A DNA stretch of 64,000 bases from DATAXP01 sp036272935 (GTDB lineage: Bacteria; Planctomycetota; Planctomycetia; Pirellulales; PNKZ01): positions 6,664 to 70,663 of the forward strand of contig DATAXP010000055.1 of assembly GCA_036272935.1 (NCBI GenBank), read 5' to 3'. Position 1 is the stretch's first letter. The number at the start of each line of letters is the position of its first letter. Below are positions 51,335 through 60,715 of the stretch, piece by piece. Below the pieces are notes generated by a model. It searched no databases. It was not told where the DNA came from and was given only the letters and a program-made list of their open reading frames with translations. The translations under genes were made by a program, and so were the position numbers.

Positions 51335-54184
51335 ATGGCAAACGAGCGACACATCACACTCCGCGGCGTCGAGGTGCACAACCTCAAGCGGATCGATCTC
51401 GATCTGCCCCACCGACGGCTCATCGTGTTCTGCGGCCTCAGCGGCAGCGGCAAAAGCAGCCTGGCGTTTGATACGCTCTACGCCGAGGGCCAGCGGCGAT
51501 ACATCGAAAGCTTCTCGGCCTACACGCGGCAGTTCCTCGAACGCCTCGAAAAGCCGGCCGCCGAGCGGATCGACGGAATCCCGCCGGCCATCGCCATTGC
51601 CGGCAAGAGCGCGAGCCGCTCGAACCGCTCCACCGTGGCCACCGCGACCGAAATCCACGATTACCTCCGGCTGCTGTATGCGAAAATCGGCCAGGTGTTC
51701 TGTTACCGCTGCTCTCGGCCGGTGCAGCGCGAGTCGCCGCATGAAGTGGCGGACCTGCTGGCGAAGCTTTCCGAGGGGACACGCTACCTCGTCGCGTTTT
51801 CTCCGCCGGGGGCCGCGACGGCGCCCGCGGAACAACTCGCGGGGTCGCTCACCGAGCAGGGATTTGTGCGCGTCGTGGCTGCCGGCCGTATGCTGCAACT
51901 CGCCGAGTCGCCGCTTCCCGATACCACAGCTCATGCAATCTACGTCGTCGTCGATCGCCTCACGGCCAGCGGCGCGCCCGATCGCCGCGTGCGTGATTCG
52001 CTCGAAACTGCGTTCGCCGCCGGCGATGGTGCGTGCAATGTGTTTCTCCCGACCGAAGCCGCTGCGGCGCTGGATCGCGCGACCGCCGAATACGTAATCG
52101 ACGGCGTGCCGTGGCGGCGCGTCGAGTTCAGTCGCCGCCTGCGCTGCGAGCATTGCGGAATCGATTATCCCGATCCTGAGCCGCGACTGTTCAGCTTCAA
52201 CAGTCCGTTGGGAGCGTGCCAGGTGTGCGAAGGGTTCGGCAGCGTATCGGATATCGATCTCGACCTCGTGGTGCCGAACCCCTCGAAGACGCTGCGCGAG
52301 GGGGCGATCGCGCCGTGGAACACGCCGGCCTACGAGCACGAGCTGCAAGAGTTGCTGGCCCTGGCCGACGACTACGGCCTGCCGGTCGACGTGTCGTTCG
52401 CCGAGCTGGGTGAGGCGCATCGCCGGCTGATTCTCGAAGGGGTGCCGGAACGGAACTTCGGCGGCATGCGCGGATTCTTCGCGTGGCTCGAGCGCAAGAA
52501 ATACAAGATGCACATCCGGGTGTTTCTCAGCCGGTGGCGCAGCTACCGGCGCTGCGATGCCTGCGGCGGCCAGCGGCTCAAGCCCGAGGCGTTGGCCGTG
52601 CGGGTCGGCGGCAGGAACATTGCCGAGGTGACGTCGCTCGAGGTGCGCGAAGCAATCGCGTTCTTCGCAGCCCTGCAACTTTCGGAGCACGAGCGACGCA
52701 TTGGCAGAACGATGCTCGACCAGGTTCGCCATCGCCTGGCGTTCCTTGAAGTGGTCGGGCTCGATTTTCTCGGCCTCGATCGCACCTTGCGCACCCTCAG
52801 CGGCGGCGAGGCGCAGCGCGTCGCGCTCACCTCGGCACTTGGCTCCAGCCTGGTGAATATGCTCTACGTCCTCGACGAGCCGACCGCTGGGCTGCATCCG
52901 CGCGACACCGTTCGGCTAATTCGGGCGATCGAGCGGCTGCGCGATCGGCAGAATACTGTGGTGGTCGTCGAGCACGACGAGGCAATCATCCGCGCGGCCG
53001 ATCAAGTGGTCGAGATCGGCCCGGGAGCCGGCGAGCGCGGCGGTCGCGTGGTGTTCCAGGGCACGCCGGCCGAGATGACCGCCGCGGAGCAGAGCCTCAC
53101 TGGCGACTTTTTAGCCGGCCGACGTGCGATCCGTGTTCCTAGTCGCCGTCGTGCGCCAAATCACGGTTGGATTCGCCTCACGGGTGCCCGCGGCAACAAT
53201 CTGCAAAACGTGACGGTCGAGTTTCCGCTGGGCCTGCTGTGCGTGGTCGCAGGCGTAAGCGGATCGGGCAAGAGTACCTTGGTGCAAGACACGCTGTACC
53301 CCGCGCTGTGCCGGAGAATGAAGAAGGATGCCGAGCGGCCCGCTCCATACGACGACGTGTACGGCGACGGTCAGATCAACGACGTGATCCTGGTCGACCA
53401 GGAGCCGATCGGCCGCTCGCCGCGCTCGAACCCGGTGACCTACATCAAGGCGTTCGACGAAATCCGTGCCCTGTTCGCTACGACCGTCGACGCGAAGACG
53501 CACAACTACACGGCCAGCTATTTTAGCTTCAACGTCAACGGTGGCCGCTGTCCGCAGTGCGAAGGGGACGGATACCAGCAGATCGACATGCAGTTCCTGG
53601 CCGACGTGTACATGCGCTGCGGAGCCTGCCAGGGACGGCGCTATCGCCGCGAGATTCTCGAAGTGATGTACCGCGGCCGCAACATTGCCGACGTGCTCGA
53701 CATGACCGTGCGCGAAGCGTTCACGTTCTTCCGTGGTCACGCCAAGATTCAGACCCAGCTCAAGAAGCTGATCGACGTGGGGCTCGACTACCTGCGGCTC
53801 GGCCAGCCGGCGAACACCTTGAGCGGCGGCGAATCGCAACGCCTGAAACTTGCCGCCTACATGTCATCGGCCAAGCGTGGTCGCACGCTGTTCCTGCTCG
53901 ACGAGCCGACCACCGGGCTGCACTTTGCCGACATCGTGCAACTGCTCGATTGCTTCGACGCCCTGCTAGCGATCGGTCACTCGCTGATCGTCGTCGAGCA
54001 CAATCTGCACGTCATCAAGAATGCCGATTACGTGATCGACCTGGGCCCCGGAGCCGCCAACGGTGGCGGCCGCGTGGTGGCCGTCGGTCCGCCGGAAGTC
54101 GTGGCCCGCCAGGAACAATCGATCACGGGGCAATACCTGGCCAAGGCACTGGCCGCCGAAGTGCGCGAGACTGCCGATGTGTGA
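51335..54184 (+). CDS. uvrA: UvrA excinuclease ATPase subunit
   Basis: UvrA (949 residues) is the damage-recognising ABC ATPase of nucleotide excision repair. The ATG at 51335 follows AGGGGGA. Two Walker A motifs (GLSGSGKSSL near 34, GVSGSGKSTL near 642), two signatures (LSGGEAQR near 487, LSGGESQR near 828), and the zinc-finger modules (CEHCG and CQVC, CPQCEGDG and CGACQGRR) are present. Size matches a standard UvrA rather than the doubled form seen in some planctomycetes. Its stop overlaps the next gene by 8 nt. Confidence 0.95.
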   Translation: MANERHITLRGVEVHNLKRIDLDLPHRRLIVFCGLSGSGKSSLAFDTLYAEGQRRYIESFSAYTRQFLERLEKPAAERIDGIPPAIAIAGKSASRSNRSTVATATEIHDYLRLLYAKIGQVFCYRCSRPVQRESPHEVADLLAKLSEGTRYLVAFSPPGAATAPAEQLAGSLTEQGFVRVVAAGRMLQLAESPLPDTTAHAIYVVVDRLTASGAPDRRVRDSLETAFAAGDGACNVFLPTEAAAALDRATAEYVIDGVPWRRVEFSRRLRCEHCGIDYPDPEPRLFSFNSPLGACQVCEGFGSVSDIDLDLVVPNPSKTLREGAIAPWNTPAYEHELQELLALADDYGLPVDVSFAELGEAHRRLILEGVPERNFGGMRGFFAWLERKKYKMHIRVFLSRWRSYRRCDACGGQRLKPEALAVRVGGRNIAEVTSLEVREAIAFFAALQLSEHERRIGRTMLDQVRHRLAFLEVVGLDFLGLDRTLRTLSGGEAQRVALTSALGSSLVNMLYVLDEPTAGLHPRDTVRLIRAIERLRDRQNTVVVVEHDEAIIRAADQVVEIGPGAGERGGRVVFQGTPAEMTAAEQSLTGDFLAGRRAIRVPSRRRAPNHGWIRLTGARGNNLQNVTVEFPLGLLCVVAGVSGSGKSTLVQDTLYPALCRRMKKDAERPAPYDDVYGDGQINDVILVDQEPIGRSPRSNPVTYIKAFDEIRALFATTVDAKTHNYTASYFSFNVNGGRCPQCEGDGYQQIDMQFLADVYMRCGACQGRRYRREILEVMYRGRNIADVLDMTVREAFTFFRGHAKIQTQLKKLIDVGLDYLRLGQPANTLSGGESQRLKLAAYMSSAKRGRTLFLLDEPTTGLHFADIVQLLDCFDALLAIGHSLIVVEHNLHVIKNADYVIDLGPGAANGGGRVVAVGPPEVVARQEQSITGQYLAKALAAEVRETADV

Positions 54185-55049
54185 ACATCGCGATCTTCCG
54201 TTCCAGGTTCTCTTTGGCGAGGCAAACTCGGCTGAAGCTTGTGTGTACTTGCGGCTGACCGACGTTGAGCCAGGGCTTCGCTTTGAGGGAACCATTCGCG
54301 GGCCGTTCTGCGAATACGCACGCACATTGCCGTCGAGCATTCGCTTTGTCGACGTTAGCGACGAGCGTGCCACGCTGGCTAAAGCGATCGTGATCGATCC
54401 GTGCTTCTGGACGCCCGAGATGCCGTTTTTGTATCGCGCGGAAGTTGAACTGAAACGCGACACGGCAGCGGTCGGTGAGTTCGAATTCTGCTTCGGGATT
54501 CGACGCCTGATAGCCGTCAAGCGTCGACTGAGCTTCGAGGGGCGGTGGTGGGTGCTGCGCGCCGTCGATCGCGCGTTCGACGAGGACGCCCCTTGGCAAA
54601 CGTGGCGCGACCAATCGGCGGCGTGTGTCGTACGGTCGCCAAGCGAAACGATTCTTGAGGAGGCATCGCGGCTGGGAGTCTTGCTCGTGGCGGTGGAACA
54701 TGACCTCGAACGGTTGCCGTATCTGGCGCGCTGGCCGGCCGTCGGTATCATACTGGTCCGCCGCGGCACGCGCCCGGCGCCGATGAACTTACTTGTCGCG
54801 CAGAATGTGCTCGTCGGGGAGTACTTCAATTCGCGCCAGGTAGTGTTCCCGGCGGCTTGGTCGCAGATCGTCGCCGCTGATCCAAGCGTTGAACTCGTTT
54901 TAACAAGGCCTCGAGTCGCTTGCCGATGGGTGCATGATGCCGGTCTGGCGGAAGCCCGCGCCCAGTGTGACCACTTGCAACGCGACCTGGCCGGCCGCGG
55001 CGAGTACGCCGGCTACATGATCCTGCGTGATCGGGACTCCACCGCATGA
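54177..55049 (+). CDS. Hypothetical protein coupled to uvrA and thiF
   Basis: This 290-residue protein starts at an ATG inside the uvrA 3' end (8-nt overlap) and ends overlapping the thiF start (ATGA). It has no signal peptide or membrane segment. N-terminal beta-rich segments (CVYLRLTDVEPGLRFEGTIR, CFWTPEMPFLYRAEVELKRD) recall glycosidase-like beta-sandwich domains. A C-terminal part (EASRLGVLLVAVEHDLERLP, VGIILVRRGTRPAP) looks alpha/beta. I recognise no family with confidence. The coupling suggests a role with uvrA or the ThiF-like enzyme. Confidence 0.65.
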   Translation: MCEHRDLPFQVLFGEANSAEACVYLRLTDVEPGLRFEGTIRGPFCEYARTLPSSIRFVDVSDERATLAKAIVIDPCFWTPEMPFLYRAEVELKRDTAAVGEFEFCFGIRRLIAVKRRLSFEGRWWVLRAVDRAFDEDAPWQTWRDQSAACVVRSPSETILEEASRLGVLLVAVEHDLERLPYLARWPAVGIILVRRGTRPAPMNLLVAQNVLVGEYFNSRQVVFPAAWSQIVAADPSVELVLTRPRVACRWVHDAGLAEARAQCDHLQRDLAGRGEYAGYMILRDRDSTA

Positions 55050-56080
55050 CCTCCTCCGGCAATGACAACCTGGCTCGCTACGCGCGGCAGATGCGCTACG
55101 CGCCGTTGGGCGAAGAGGGGCAGCGGAGGCTCGCGGCGAGCACGGCGCTCATTGTCGGCTGCGGGGCATTGGGGAGCGTGAGCGCTGGCACGCTGGCACG
55201 CGCAGGCGTCGGCCGGTTGCGGATCGTCGATCGCGATTTCGTCGAGTTGACGAACCTCCAGCGCCAAATGCTGTTCGACGAGGCGGACGTGGCCACCGAT
55301 CTGCCCAAGGCCATCGCGGCGGCCGAGAAGCTGCGGCGGATCAACTCGACGACCGCGATCGAGCCGGTGGTGGCCGACGTGTCGGCGGCCAACATCGAGT
55401 CGCTTTGCATGGGTGTCGACGTGATCGTCGACGGTACCGACAACTTCGAGACGCGCTTTCTGCTGAACGACGCGGCACTGGCGTTCAACATTCCCTGGCT
55501 ATTCGGTGGCTGTCTGGGAAGCGAAGGGCAGGCGATGACCATCGTGCCCGCCGAGACGCCCTGCCTGCGCTGCCTCATGCCCGATCCGCCGCCGCCAGGC
55601 TCAACGCCGACCTGCGACACCGCAGGCATTCTCGCGCCGATTGTGCTGGCGATCGCCGCGATCCAATCGCAAGAAGCGATCAAGATTCTTTCCGGCAACC
55701 GCGCGGCGATCGAACGACGATTGGTCGTGCTCGACTTGTGGACCGGAACGATGCGCGCAATCCGCGTCGAGCGGCTCGATGATTGTACCGCCTGCCGGCG
55801 ACGTGACTTTCCCTGGTTGCGCGGCGAGCGAGGCGGCGGGGCCACGGTCCTTTGCGGCCGCAACGCGGTGCAGATCGGCCCGGGAAGCTCGACGATCGCG
55901 CTCGAGGAGCTGCAGCACCGCCTCGACCGTGTCGCCCGCGTGACCCGCAACCCGTTCCTGCTGCGCGCAGCAATCGACAACTACGTGCTCACCGTGTTCC
56001 CCGACGGACGAGCGATCATCGGGGGCACGGACGACGTGTCAATCGCGCGAAGCGTGTACGCCAAGTATGTGGGAGTGTAA
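55046..56080 (+). CDS. ThiF/MoeB-family adenylyltransferase (E1-like)
   Basis: The 344-residue E1-like enzyme activates the C-terminus of a ubiquitin-like sulfur carrier (ThiS, MoaD) by adenylation. It has ALIVGCGALGS (35-44), the Arg finger in NLQRQ (70-74), DGTDNFETR (129-137), a CxxC zinc pair (Cys173/176 and Cys247/250), and Cys190 in PTCDTAG. A C-terminal part of about 75 residues replaces the rhodanese domain of MoeZ. The start overlaps the upstream stop (ATGA). Whether it serves thiamine, molybdopterin or another pathway is open; no carrier gene is nearby. Confidence 0.88.
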   Translation: MTSSGNDNLARYARQMRYAPLGEEGQRRLAASTALIVGCGALGSVSAGTLARAGVGRLRIVDRDFVELTNLQRQMLFDEADVATDLPKAIAAAEKLRRINSTTAIEPVVADVSAANIESLCMGVDVIVDGTDNFETRFLLNDAALAFNIPWLFGGCLGSEGQAMTIVPAETPCLRCLMPDPPPPGSTPTCDTAGILAPIVLAIAAIQSQEAIKILSGNRAAIERRLVVLDLWTGTMRAIRVERLDDCTACRRRDFPWLRGERGGGATVLCGRNAVQIGPGSSTIALEELQHRLDRVARVTRNPFLLRAAIDNYVLTVFPDGRAIIGGTDDVSIARSVYAKYVGV

Positions 56081-56082
56081 AG

Positions 56083-56389
56083 TCAGATCGCGTCGATCGG
56101 GTAGCTCGTGATCCAGATGTCCAACTGCTGAAACCGCTGCTTCAGCGTCTCTTTGAGCGCAACGAATCACTCGCGGGCGGCTGATTCGTCGACGAAAACG
56201 CGCACTAGGTCGTCGCGGTAGACGTGGCTAAGATGCGACCAGGTGCCGCGAATCGTTTGTGTCTCGGACGAGATTGCCCCGAATCGGCGGCGAAGCTCCA
56301 GCAGCGTCTTGCCAATGAGCTTGTCGCCCACAGGGCTGCCATCATTGAACTTCAGTGGAAGCAGAAGTTCGTACCGACGGCTTGTTCAT
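56083..56389 (-). pseudogene. Decayed conserved hypothetical gene
   Basis: The minus strand reads YELLLPLKFNDGSPVGDKLI, then LRRRFGAISSETQTIRGTWS, VYRDDLVRVFVDES and, after an in-frame TGA at 56167-56169, FVALKETLKQRFQQLDIWIT to a stop at 56083. This looks like a roughly 95-residue planctomycete protein of unknown function. No in-frame start exists; the likely ATG at 56389 (MNKPS) is one base out of frame, and removing a G from GTCGGTAC restores it. Two lesions mark it as a pseudogene. It follows the small gene at 56352-56561. Confidence 0.6.
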
Positions 56390-56561
56390 AGGCTGCCGGC
56401 CCCGCAACCGTAAACGTGATTCCTTCGCTGGCCATCGCGCCCAGCGCTGCTTCGGGCACCAGGGTCGTACCGTCCTCGAACGACTTGAAAGAGAATCGGC
56501 CGGCGAGAAAGCCGATCGCTCGTTCTTCCGTGTCTTGATCGGGAAATCGAACGTGAATCAT
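56352..56561 (-). CDS. Small hypothetical protein
   Basis: From the ATG at 56561 this is 69 residues, MIHVRFPDQDTEERAIGFLA to NFCFH, with a compact alpha/beta appearance. It looks like the first member of a two-gene pair whose second member (56083-56389) is a pseudogene. Its 3' end overlaps that gene's start. Upstream ATG at 56579 is possible. Function unknown. Confidence 0.5.
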   Translation of the reverse strand: MIHVRFPDQDTEERAIGFLAGRFSFKSFEDGTTLVPEAALGAMASEGITFTVAGPAAYEQAVGTNFCFH

Positions 56562-56625
56562 ACGACGTAATTCTACCATGCCGCTACGCAAGGAAGAATG
56601 CTCGATGCCTGCAATTATGCCTTGA

Positions 56626-58131
56626 TCACTTCCTCGTCGCTGCTTCCATGATGCGCTGCTCAGTTGCTTCGGCGCGGCTAAAGTCGCCGGTGAGGCGGCC
56701 TTCGCACAGCACTAGGATGCGGTCGCAAAGCGTGAGCAGCTCGGGCAGCTCGCTGCTGGTGACGATGATCCCCAGTCCGCCGCGGCACAAGTCGTCGAAC
56801 AGGCGATACAGCTCGGCCTTGGCAGCGACGTCGATGCCGCGCGTCGGATCGTCGAGCAGCAGCAGCTTGGGCTGTGTGAGCAGCCAGCGGCCGATGATCG
56901 CCTTCTGCTGGTTGCCGCCGCTGAGGCCGGTGATCGGCACGTCAGTCCCGGAGGTCTTCACATGAAGCTGCGCGACAGCGTCCTCGGCAAGTCGGCGCTC
57001 GCGTTGCGGCCGTATGAGGCTGGCGATTGTTGCTCGACCGAGTTCGCAAAGCGTGATGTTCTCGCCGACCGACATCTGATCGAACAGCCCCAGCCGCTTG
57101 CGGTCTTCAGTGACCAGCGCGATTCCTGCGCGACGCGCCTCGGCTGGATCGCGGAGTTTTAGTTCGCGCCCTTCGAGCACGATTCGCCCCTCGGGAGGCA
57201 GCGGGCTTGCGCCGAACAGGCATTCGAGCAGCTCGGTGCGGCCGGCACCCATTAGCCCGGCGATGCCCAGAATCTCGCCACGCCGCAACGAGAAACTGAT
57301 GTCGCGCAGCCGCCACCCGCGCGCGTGTCCCGGCCAGGCAAGCGAGAGGGTCTGCACTTCGAGCAATGGTGGGCCGGCAGTGCGCGGCTCGAAGCCGGTC
57401 GTCTCGATCTCGCGCCCCACCATCAGGTGCGTGATCTGGCGAGAGTCGGTCTCGCTGCGCTCGACGGTGCGCACCAGCCGACCGTCGCGCAGCACGGTAA
57501 TCTTCTCGGCCAGCGAAAATATCTCGTCCATCTTGTGCGAGATGTACAGGATGGTGACGCCGAGGCTGCGCAGCCGCTCGATCACGCGGAACAGCCGAGC
57601 GACTTCGGTTTCGGTGAGCGCACTGGTTGGTTCGTCCATAATCAGCACGTCGCTGGCCAGCGAGAGCGCCTTGGCGATCTCAATGAGTTGTTGATCGCCG
57701 ACGCGCAATTGGCCGACTGGGGTACATGGGTCGACATGGCATTCCAGCTCGGCGAACAGCAAGGCGGTGGCGGCATCCATCGCTGCCTCATCGAGCAGGC
57801 CGAGCCGGTTGCGGCGCTCACGGCCGAGGAACACGTTGGCCGCGGCCGACAGTTGTTCCACCAGGTTCAGTTCCTGGTGAATGATGCTGATGCCGGCGCG
57901 CTCGGCATCGCGCGTGCCAGTGAATTCTCGTCGCTCGCCGCGGACCCACAGCTCACCCTCGAAACCGGTGACGACGCCGGCGAGGATTTTCATCAGCGTG
58001 CTTTTGCCGGCACCGTTCTCGCCACAGATCGCGTGTAACCGGCCCGCTTCGATCTCCAGCGACACGCCATCCAGGGCGGTCACGCCGGGATAGCGTTTCG
58101 TGATGTTGCGCACCGAGATGATTGACGGCAT
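56626..58131 (-). CDS. Sugar ABC transporter ATP-binding protein (RbsA/MglA type)
   Basis: The ATG at 58131 gives 501 residues with two fused ABC domains, as in carbohydrate importers of the RbsA/MglA/XylG type. The first has GENGAGKST (about 36-44), VGDQQLIEIAKALS and LIMDEPTSAL; the second has a degenerate Walker A (GLMGAGRTELLECL) and LSGGNQQKAIIGRW with LLLDDPTRGIDV. It energises import through the permease encoded upstream. The frame upstream to 58158 covers a repeat. The sugar is not indicated. Confidence 0.93.
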   Translation of the reverse strand: MPSIISVRNITKRYPGVTALDGVSLEIEAGRLHAICGENGAGKSTLMKILAGVVTGFEGELWVRGERREFTGTRDAERAGISIIHQELNLVEQLSAAANVFLGRERRNRLGLLDEAAMDAATALLFAELECHVDPCTPVGQLRVGDQQLIEIAKALSLASDVLIMDEPTSALTETEVARLFRVIERLRSLGVTILYISHKMDEIFSLAEKITVLRDGRLVRTVERSETDSRQITHLMVGREIETTGFEPRTAGPPLLEVQTLSLAWPGHARGWRLRDISFSLRRGEILGIAGLMGAGRTELLECLFGASPLPPEGRIVLEGRELKLRDPAEARRAGIALVTEDRKRLGLFDQMSVGENITLCELGRATIASLIRPQRERRLAEDAVAQLHVKTSGTDVPITGLSGGNQQKAIIGRWLLTQPKLLLLDDPTRGIDVAAKAELYRLFDDLCRGGLGIIVTSSELPELLTLCDRILVLCEGRLTGDFSRAEATEQRIMEAATRK

Positions 58132-58136
58132 GGGTG

Positions 58137-58246
58137 AACCACAGAGGCACAGAGACACGGAGAGGCAAGGATTCGGACTTCCGAATCTACTATTTCAGCT
58201 TCGTCGCTGCTCCGCGCGTTCTCCGTGGCTCTGTGTCTCTGTGGTT
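58137..58246. repeat. Inverted repeat AACCACAGAGG family within the ABC transporter operon
   Basis: Arms 58137-58163 and 58220-58246 (27 bp, 25 matching when inverted; beginning AACCACAGAGGCACAGAGAC) enclose 56 nt between the permease and ATPase genes. Such elements may modulate expression of the second gene. Confidence 0.85.
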
Positions 58247-58247
58247 A

Positions 58248-59456
58248 TTAATTGCCGCGTTTACGCTCGACCAACGCGATCGCTGAGCATGTCAGCAGCA
58301 CGGCCACGCCGACGACCGTGGCGGTGTTGCGGCCGGCCAATAGTGCTCCTAGGGCGGCGGCGAGCAGCGCGAGGTTTGCAATCGTGACCGTGCCCAATGC
58401 TCCGGAAAAGAACTTTGCCCGCCGGCCACGCGACTGCCGCACCTGTCCCACTGCAACAGCCAGCACGACCACCACGCCTACGATCAGTCCTTCGTACACA
58501 TCGGCGCCGGTCTTGATGATCTTGGCGATGCCGTCGATCACCACGCGCAGAAACAGGCAGCCGAGGATCGTACCCGGCACGGTCCCCGCGCCTCCTTGCA
58601 GGCTGCAACCACCGACGACGGCGGCGGCAATGGCGTTCAGCTCGTAGCCGCGGCCGAGAGTTTGCGGCGCGGCGACGCTCAACTCGCCGACGTACAAGAT
58701 GCCGGCGATGCTCGCGAACATCGACCCCAAGGCGTAGGCGAGCCACTTCAGCCCGTCGGCGCGGATGCCGCTCAGCCGCGTGGCTGCCTCGTTGCCGCCG
58801 AGCGCGTAGAGATGCCGGCCAACGACCGTGCGGCTCATCAGCAGCCACGTGAACACGGCAAGCGCCAGGAACACCACGACCGGTATCCACACACTCGTCG
58901 CCAGGTAGCGGAACTGCTCGTCGCGAATTTCGATTTGTGCCTTGGTGCCGCCGATCACGGCGGTTGTCACCCCTTCGACGAGCGCCCGGCTGAGGCTGCG
59001 CAGGCCGACAAGCGTGGCCAAGGTGGCGATGAACGGCGGCAGGCCGATCACCGTAATCAGCCAGGCGTGCAGGCTGCCGACCAGGAAGCCAGCCAGCAAT
59101 GTGCCGGCTATCGCGGCGGCAATCACGGCAATGCCGACCGGCTCGTCGTTCTGCAATTCGTCAGGGGCCAGCCACAACAGCAGGGAGGCGCAGATCGTGC
59201 CGCTGAACGCGATCATCGAACCGACCGACAAGTCGATCCCACCGGAGATGATGACCACCGTCGTCCCCAGGGCGAAGATGCCGAGCATCGCCGTTTGGCG
59301 GACGATTTCGACGGCGTTGGTGCTGGGATCGACGACGTAGCTGCGCAGTGGGTCGAGCGCGATCGTCAGGCCGACGACCACCATGATGGCGATCGCCAAG
59401 CCCGCTTCGCCGCGGCCGAGAATGGCCGCCGTGCGCTTCGTCCCCTGCTGCGGCAT
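58248..59456 (-). CDS. Sugar ABC transporter permease (RbsC type)
   Basis: The permease is 402 residues from the ATG at 59456 (GTG at 59459 is an alternative), overlapping the stop of the substrate-binding gene (TGATG). It has about ten hydrophobic helices. The family hallmarks are GTTVVIISGGIDLSVGSMIA, GLPPFIATLATL, ALGGNEAATRLSGI and ELNAIAAAVVGGCSLQGGAG. It forms the membrane channel for the RbsA-like ATPase. An extra two helices lie at the C-terminus beyond the usual length. Confidence 0.93.
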   Translation of the reverse strand: MPQQGTKRTAAILGRGEAGLAIAIMVVVGLTIALDPLRSYVVDPSTNAVEIVRQTAMLGIFALGTTVVIISGGIDLSVGSMIAFSGTICASLLLWLAPDELQNDEPVGIAVIAAAIAGTLLAGFLVGSLHAWLITVIGLPPFIATLATLVGLRSLSRALVEGVTTAVIGGTKAQIEIRDEQFRYLATSVWIPVVVFLALAVFTWLLMSRTVVGRHLYALGGNEAATRLSGIRADGLKWLAYALGSMFASIAGILYVGELSVAAPQTLGRGYELNAIAAAVVGGCSLQGGAGTVPGTILGCLFLRVVIDGIAKIIKTGADVYEGLIVGVVVVLAVAVGQVRQSRGRRAKFFSGALGTVTIANLALLAAALGALLAGRNTATVVGVAVLLTCSAIALVERKRGN

Positions 59457-60532
59457 CACGAGCCCTTGAGCTTGTACGTGGCCAGCCAGTCTTTGAACGC
59501 GCTGAGCGTGAGGAACTCGGTGCTCGCGTCGAACAGGTCCTGCTTCAACGGCGATCCCTTGTCAGGGACGACGATCTTCAGTCCCGTGCCGTAAATATCG
59601 CCGTCAGGATCTTTGCCGCGCTCGGGGAACATTTCCTTGACGGTCTGCTGATCGTCCTCGACCAGCGCCTTCATCAGCCGCACGCTTTCGTAGCCGATCA
59701 TGTACGGGTTCTGCACGATCATGCAGTCGAGCATTCCGTCGGCCATGTCCTTGATGGCGGTCGGCTCGGCGTCGAAGGTGACGATCGTGAAGTCGTTGCG
59801 GCGCTTGAGCTGGCGCACGACGTCGACAATGTCGGGGCCGTTGTACGAATAGATACCCACCAGCACGTTGACTCCTGGATGGTTCGTGATCGCGTTGCGC
59901 ACGTTGTCACGCGATCGAGAGCGGTCGAACTGGTCTCCCATGTTGTCGACCATTTTGAACGCCTCGCCGGCTCCATCGCCCACGCCTCTCACCCGGTCAA
60001 CAGCGTTCTGCGCTCCCGGCGAGCCGACGAACGTGACGATCTCGCCCCCCTTGGGGCGCAGGTTGCGAATGGCCACGCCCAGCTCGTCGCCGGCGCGCAG
60101 GTTGTCGGTGCCGACGAAGGCGAATCGCGCATTGCGGAAGCGCTCGCGGTTTACGTCGTTGTCGACGGCGATCACCTTGATTCCCTTGGCTTGCAGCTTG
60201 CGCATCTCGTCGGCCATGGCCGCGTTGTCGGCGTGGTAGGCCGAGATGCCCACCGCCACCACATCGCGCTGGCTGCCGTACTGGCGGAGCATGTCGATCT
60301 GCCCCTGCTCGGCCCGGCTATTGACGTCCATGACCACCGACAGCCCCGCCTCGGCGAGCTTCAGTTCGGCTTCCGCCGCCTTGAGCCCCTGCCGGCAGGC
60401 ATCCCAGTAAGGAGAGTCGCCGTTCGTGAGCAGCACGATCCGCTTGGTCGTCGGCCGGCTGGTGGCATCGCAGCCGGCCAGCAACGAGGCAATAAGGATC
60501 ATCAGCGCGACGCGCGCGCAAGTCGTTCGCAT
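59456..60532 (-). CDS. Sugar ABC transporter substrate-binding lipoprotein
   Basis: The ATG at 60532 (358 residues) starts a lipoprotein signal, LMILIASLLAGC, with Cys21 as the lipid site. The periplasmic-binding-protein fold of the ribose-binding type follows (RIVLLTNGDSPYWDACRQGL, VAVGISAYHADNAAMADEMR, KVIAVDNDVNRERF, FAFVGTDNLRAGDELG, GVGDGAGEAFKMVDN). It delivers a sugar to the permease and ATPase encoded next. The frame from 60694 to 60533 is rejected as it has no signal. Monosaccharide specificity cannot be told. Confidence 0.9.
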   Translation of the reverse strand: MRTTCARVALMILIASLLAGCDATSRPTTKRIVLLTNGDSPYWDACRQGLKAAEAELKLAEAGLSVVMDVNSRAEQGQIDMLRQYGSQRDVVAVGISAYHADNAAMADEMRKLQAKGIKVIAVDNDVNRERFRNARFAFVGTDNLRAGDELGVAIRNLRPKGGEIVTFVGSPGAQNAVDRVRGVGDGAGEAFKMVDNMGDQFDRSRSRDNVRNAITNHPGVNVLVGIYSYNGPDIVDVVRQLKRRNDFTIVTFDAEPTAIKDMADGMLDCMIVQNPYMIGYESVRLMKALVEDDQQTVKEMFPERGKDPDGDIYGTGLKIVVPDKGSPLKQDLFDASTEFLTLSAFKDWLATYKLKGS

Positions 60533-60715
60533 GAACCGTTTCCCTCGAGTTCGGCGGTGTCCGGCCTGCCTGCGGTGCCCCGGAGCCAGCGATCGCGGCG
60601 CGGCACCAAGGAGCGCCGATTCTAAGAGCCGGTTACTGTCGCAGCAAGCACGCGGGCCGTGACGTTTCCGCGGCCAAGGAGCCAGCGGGCTCAACTTGGG
60701 CCGGGGGGTGCGACG

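Noticed and set aside
56167..56169. Selenocysteine at the in-frame TGA of the gene at 56083-56389
   Set aside because: The position corresponds to a Phe-like residue, the gene also has a frameshift, and no SECIS-like hairpin was noticed.
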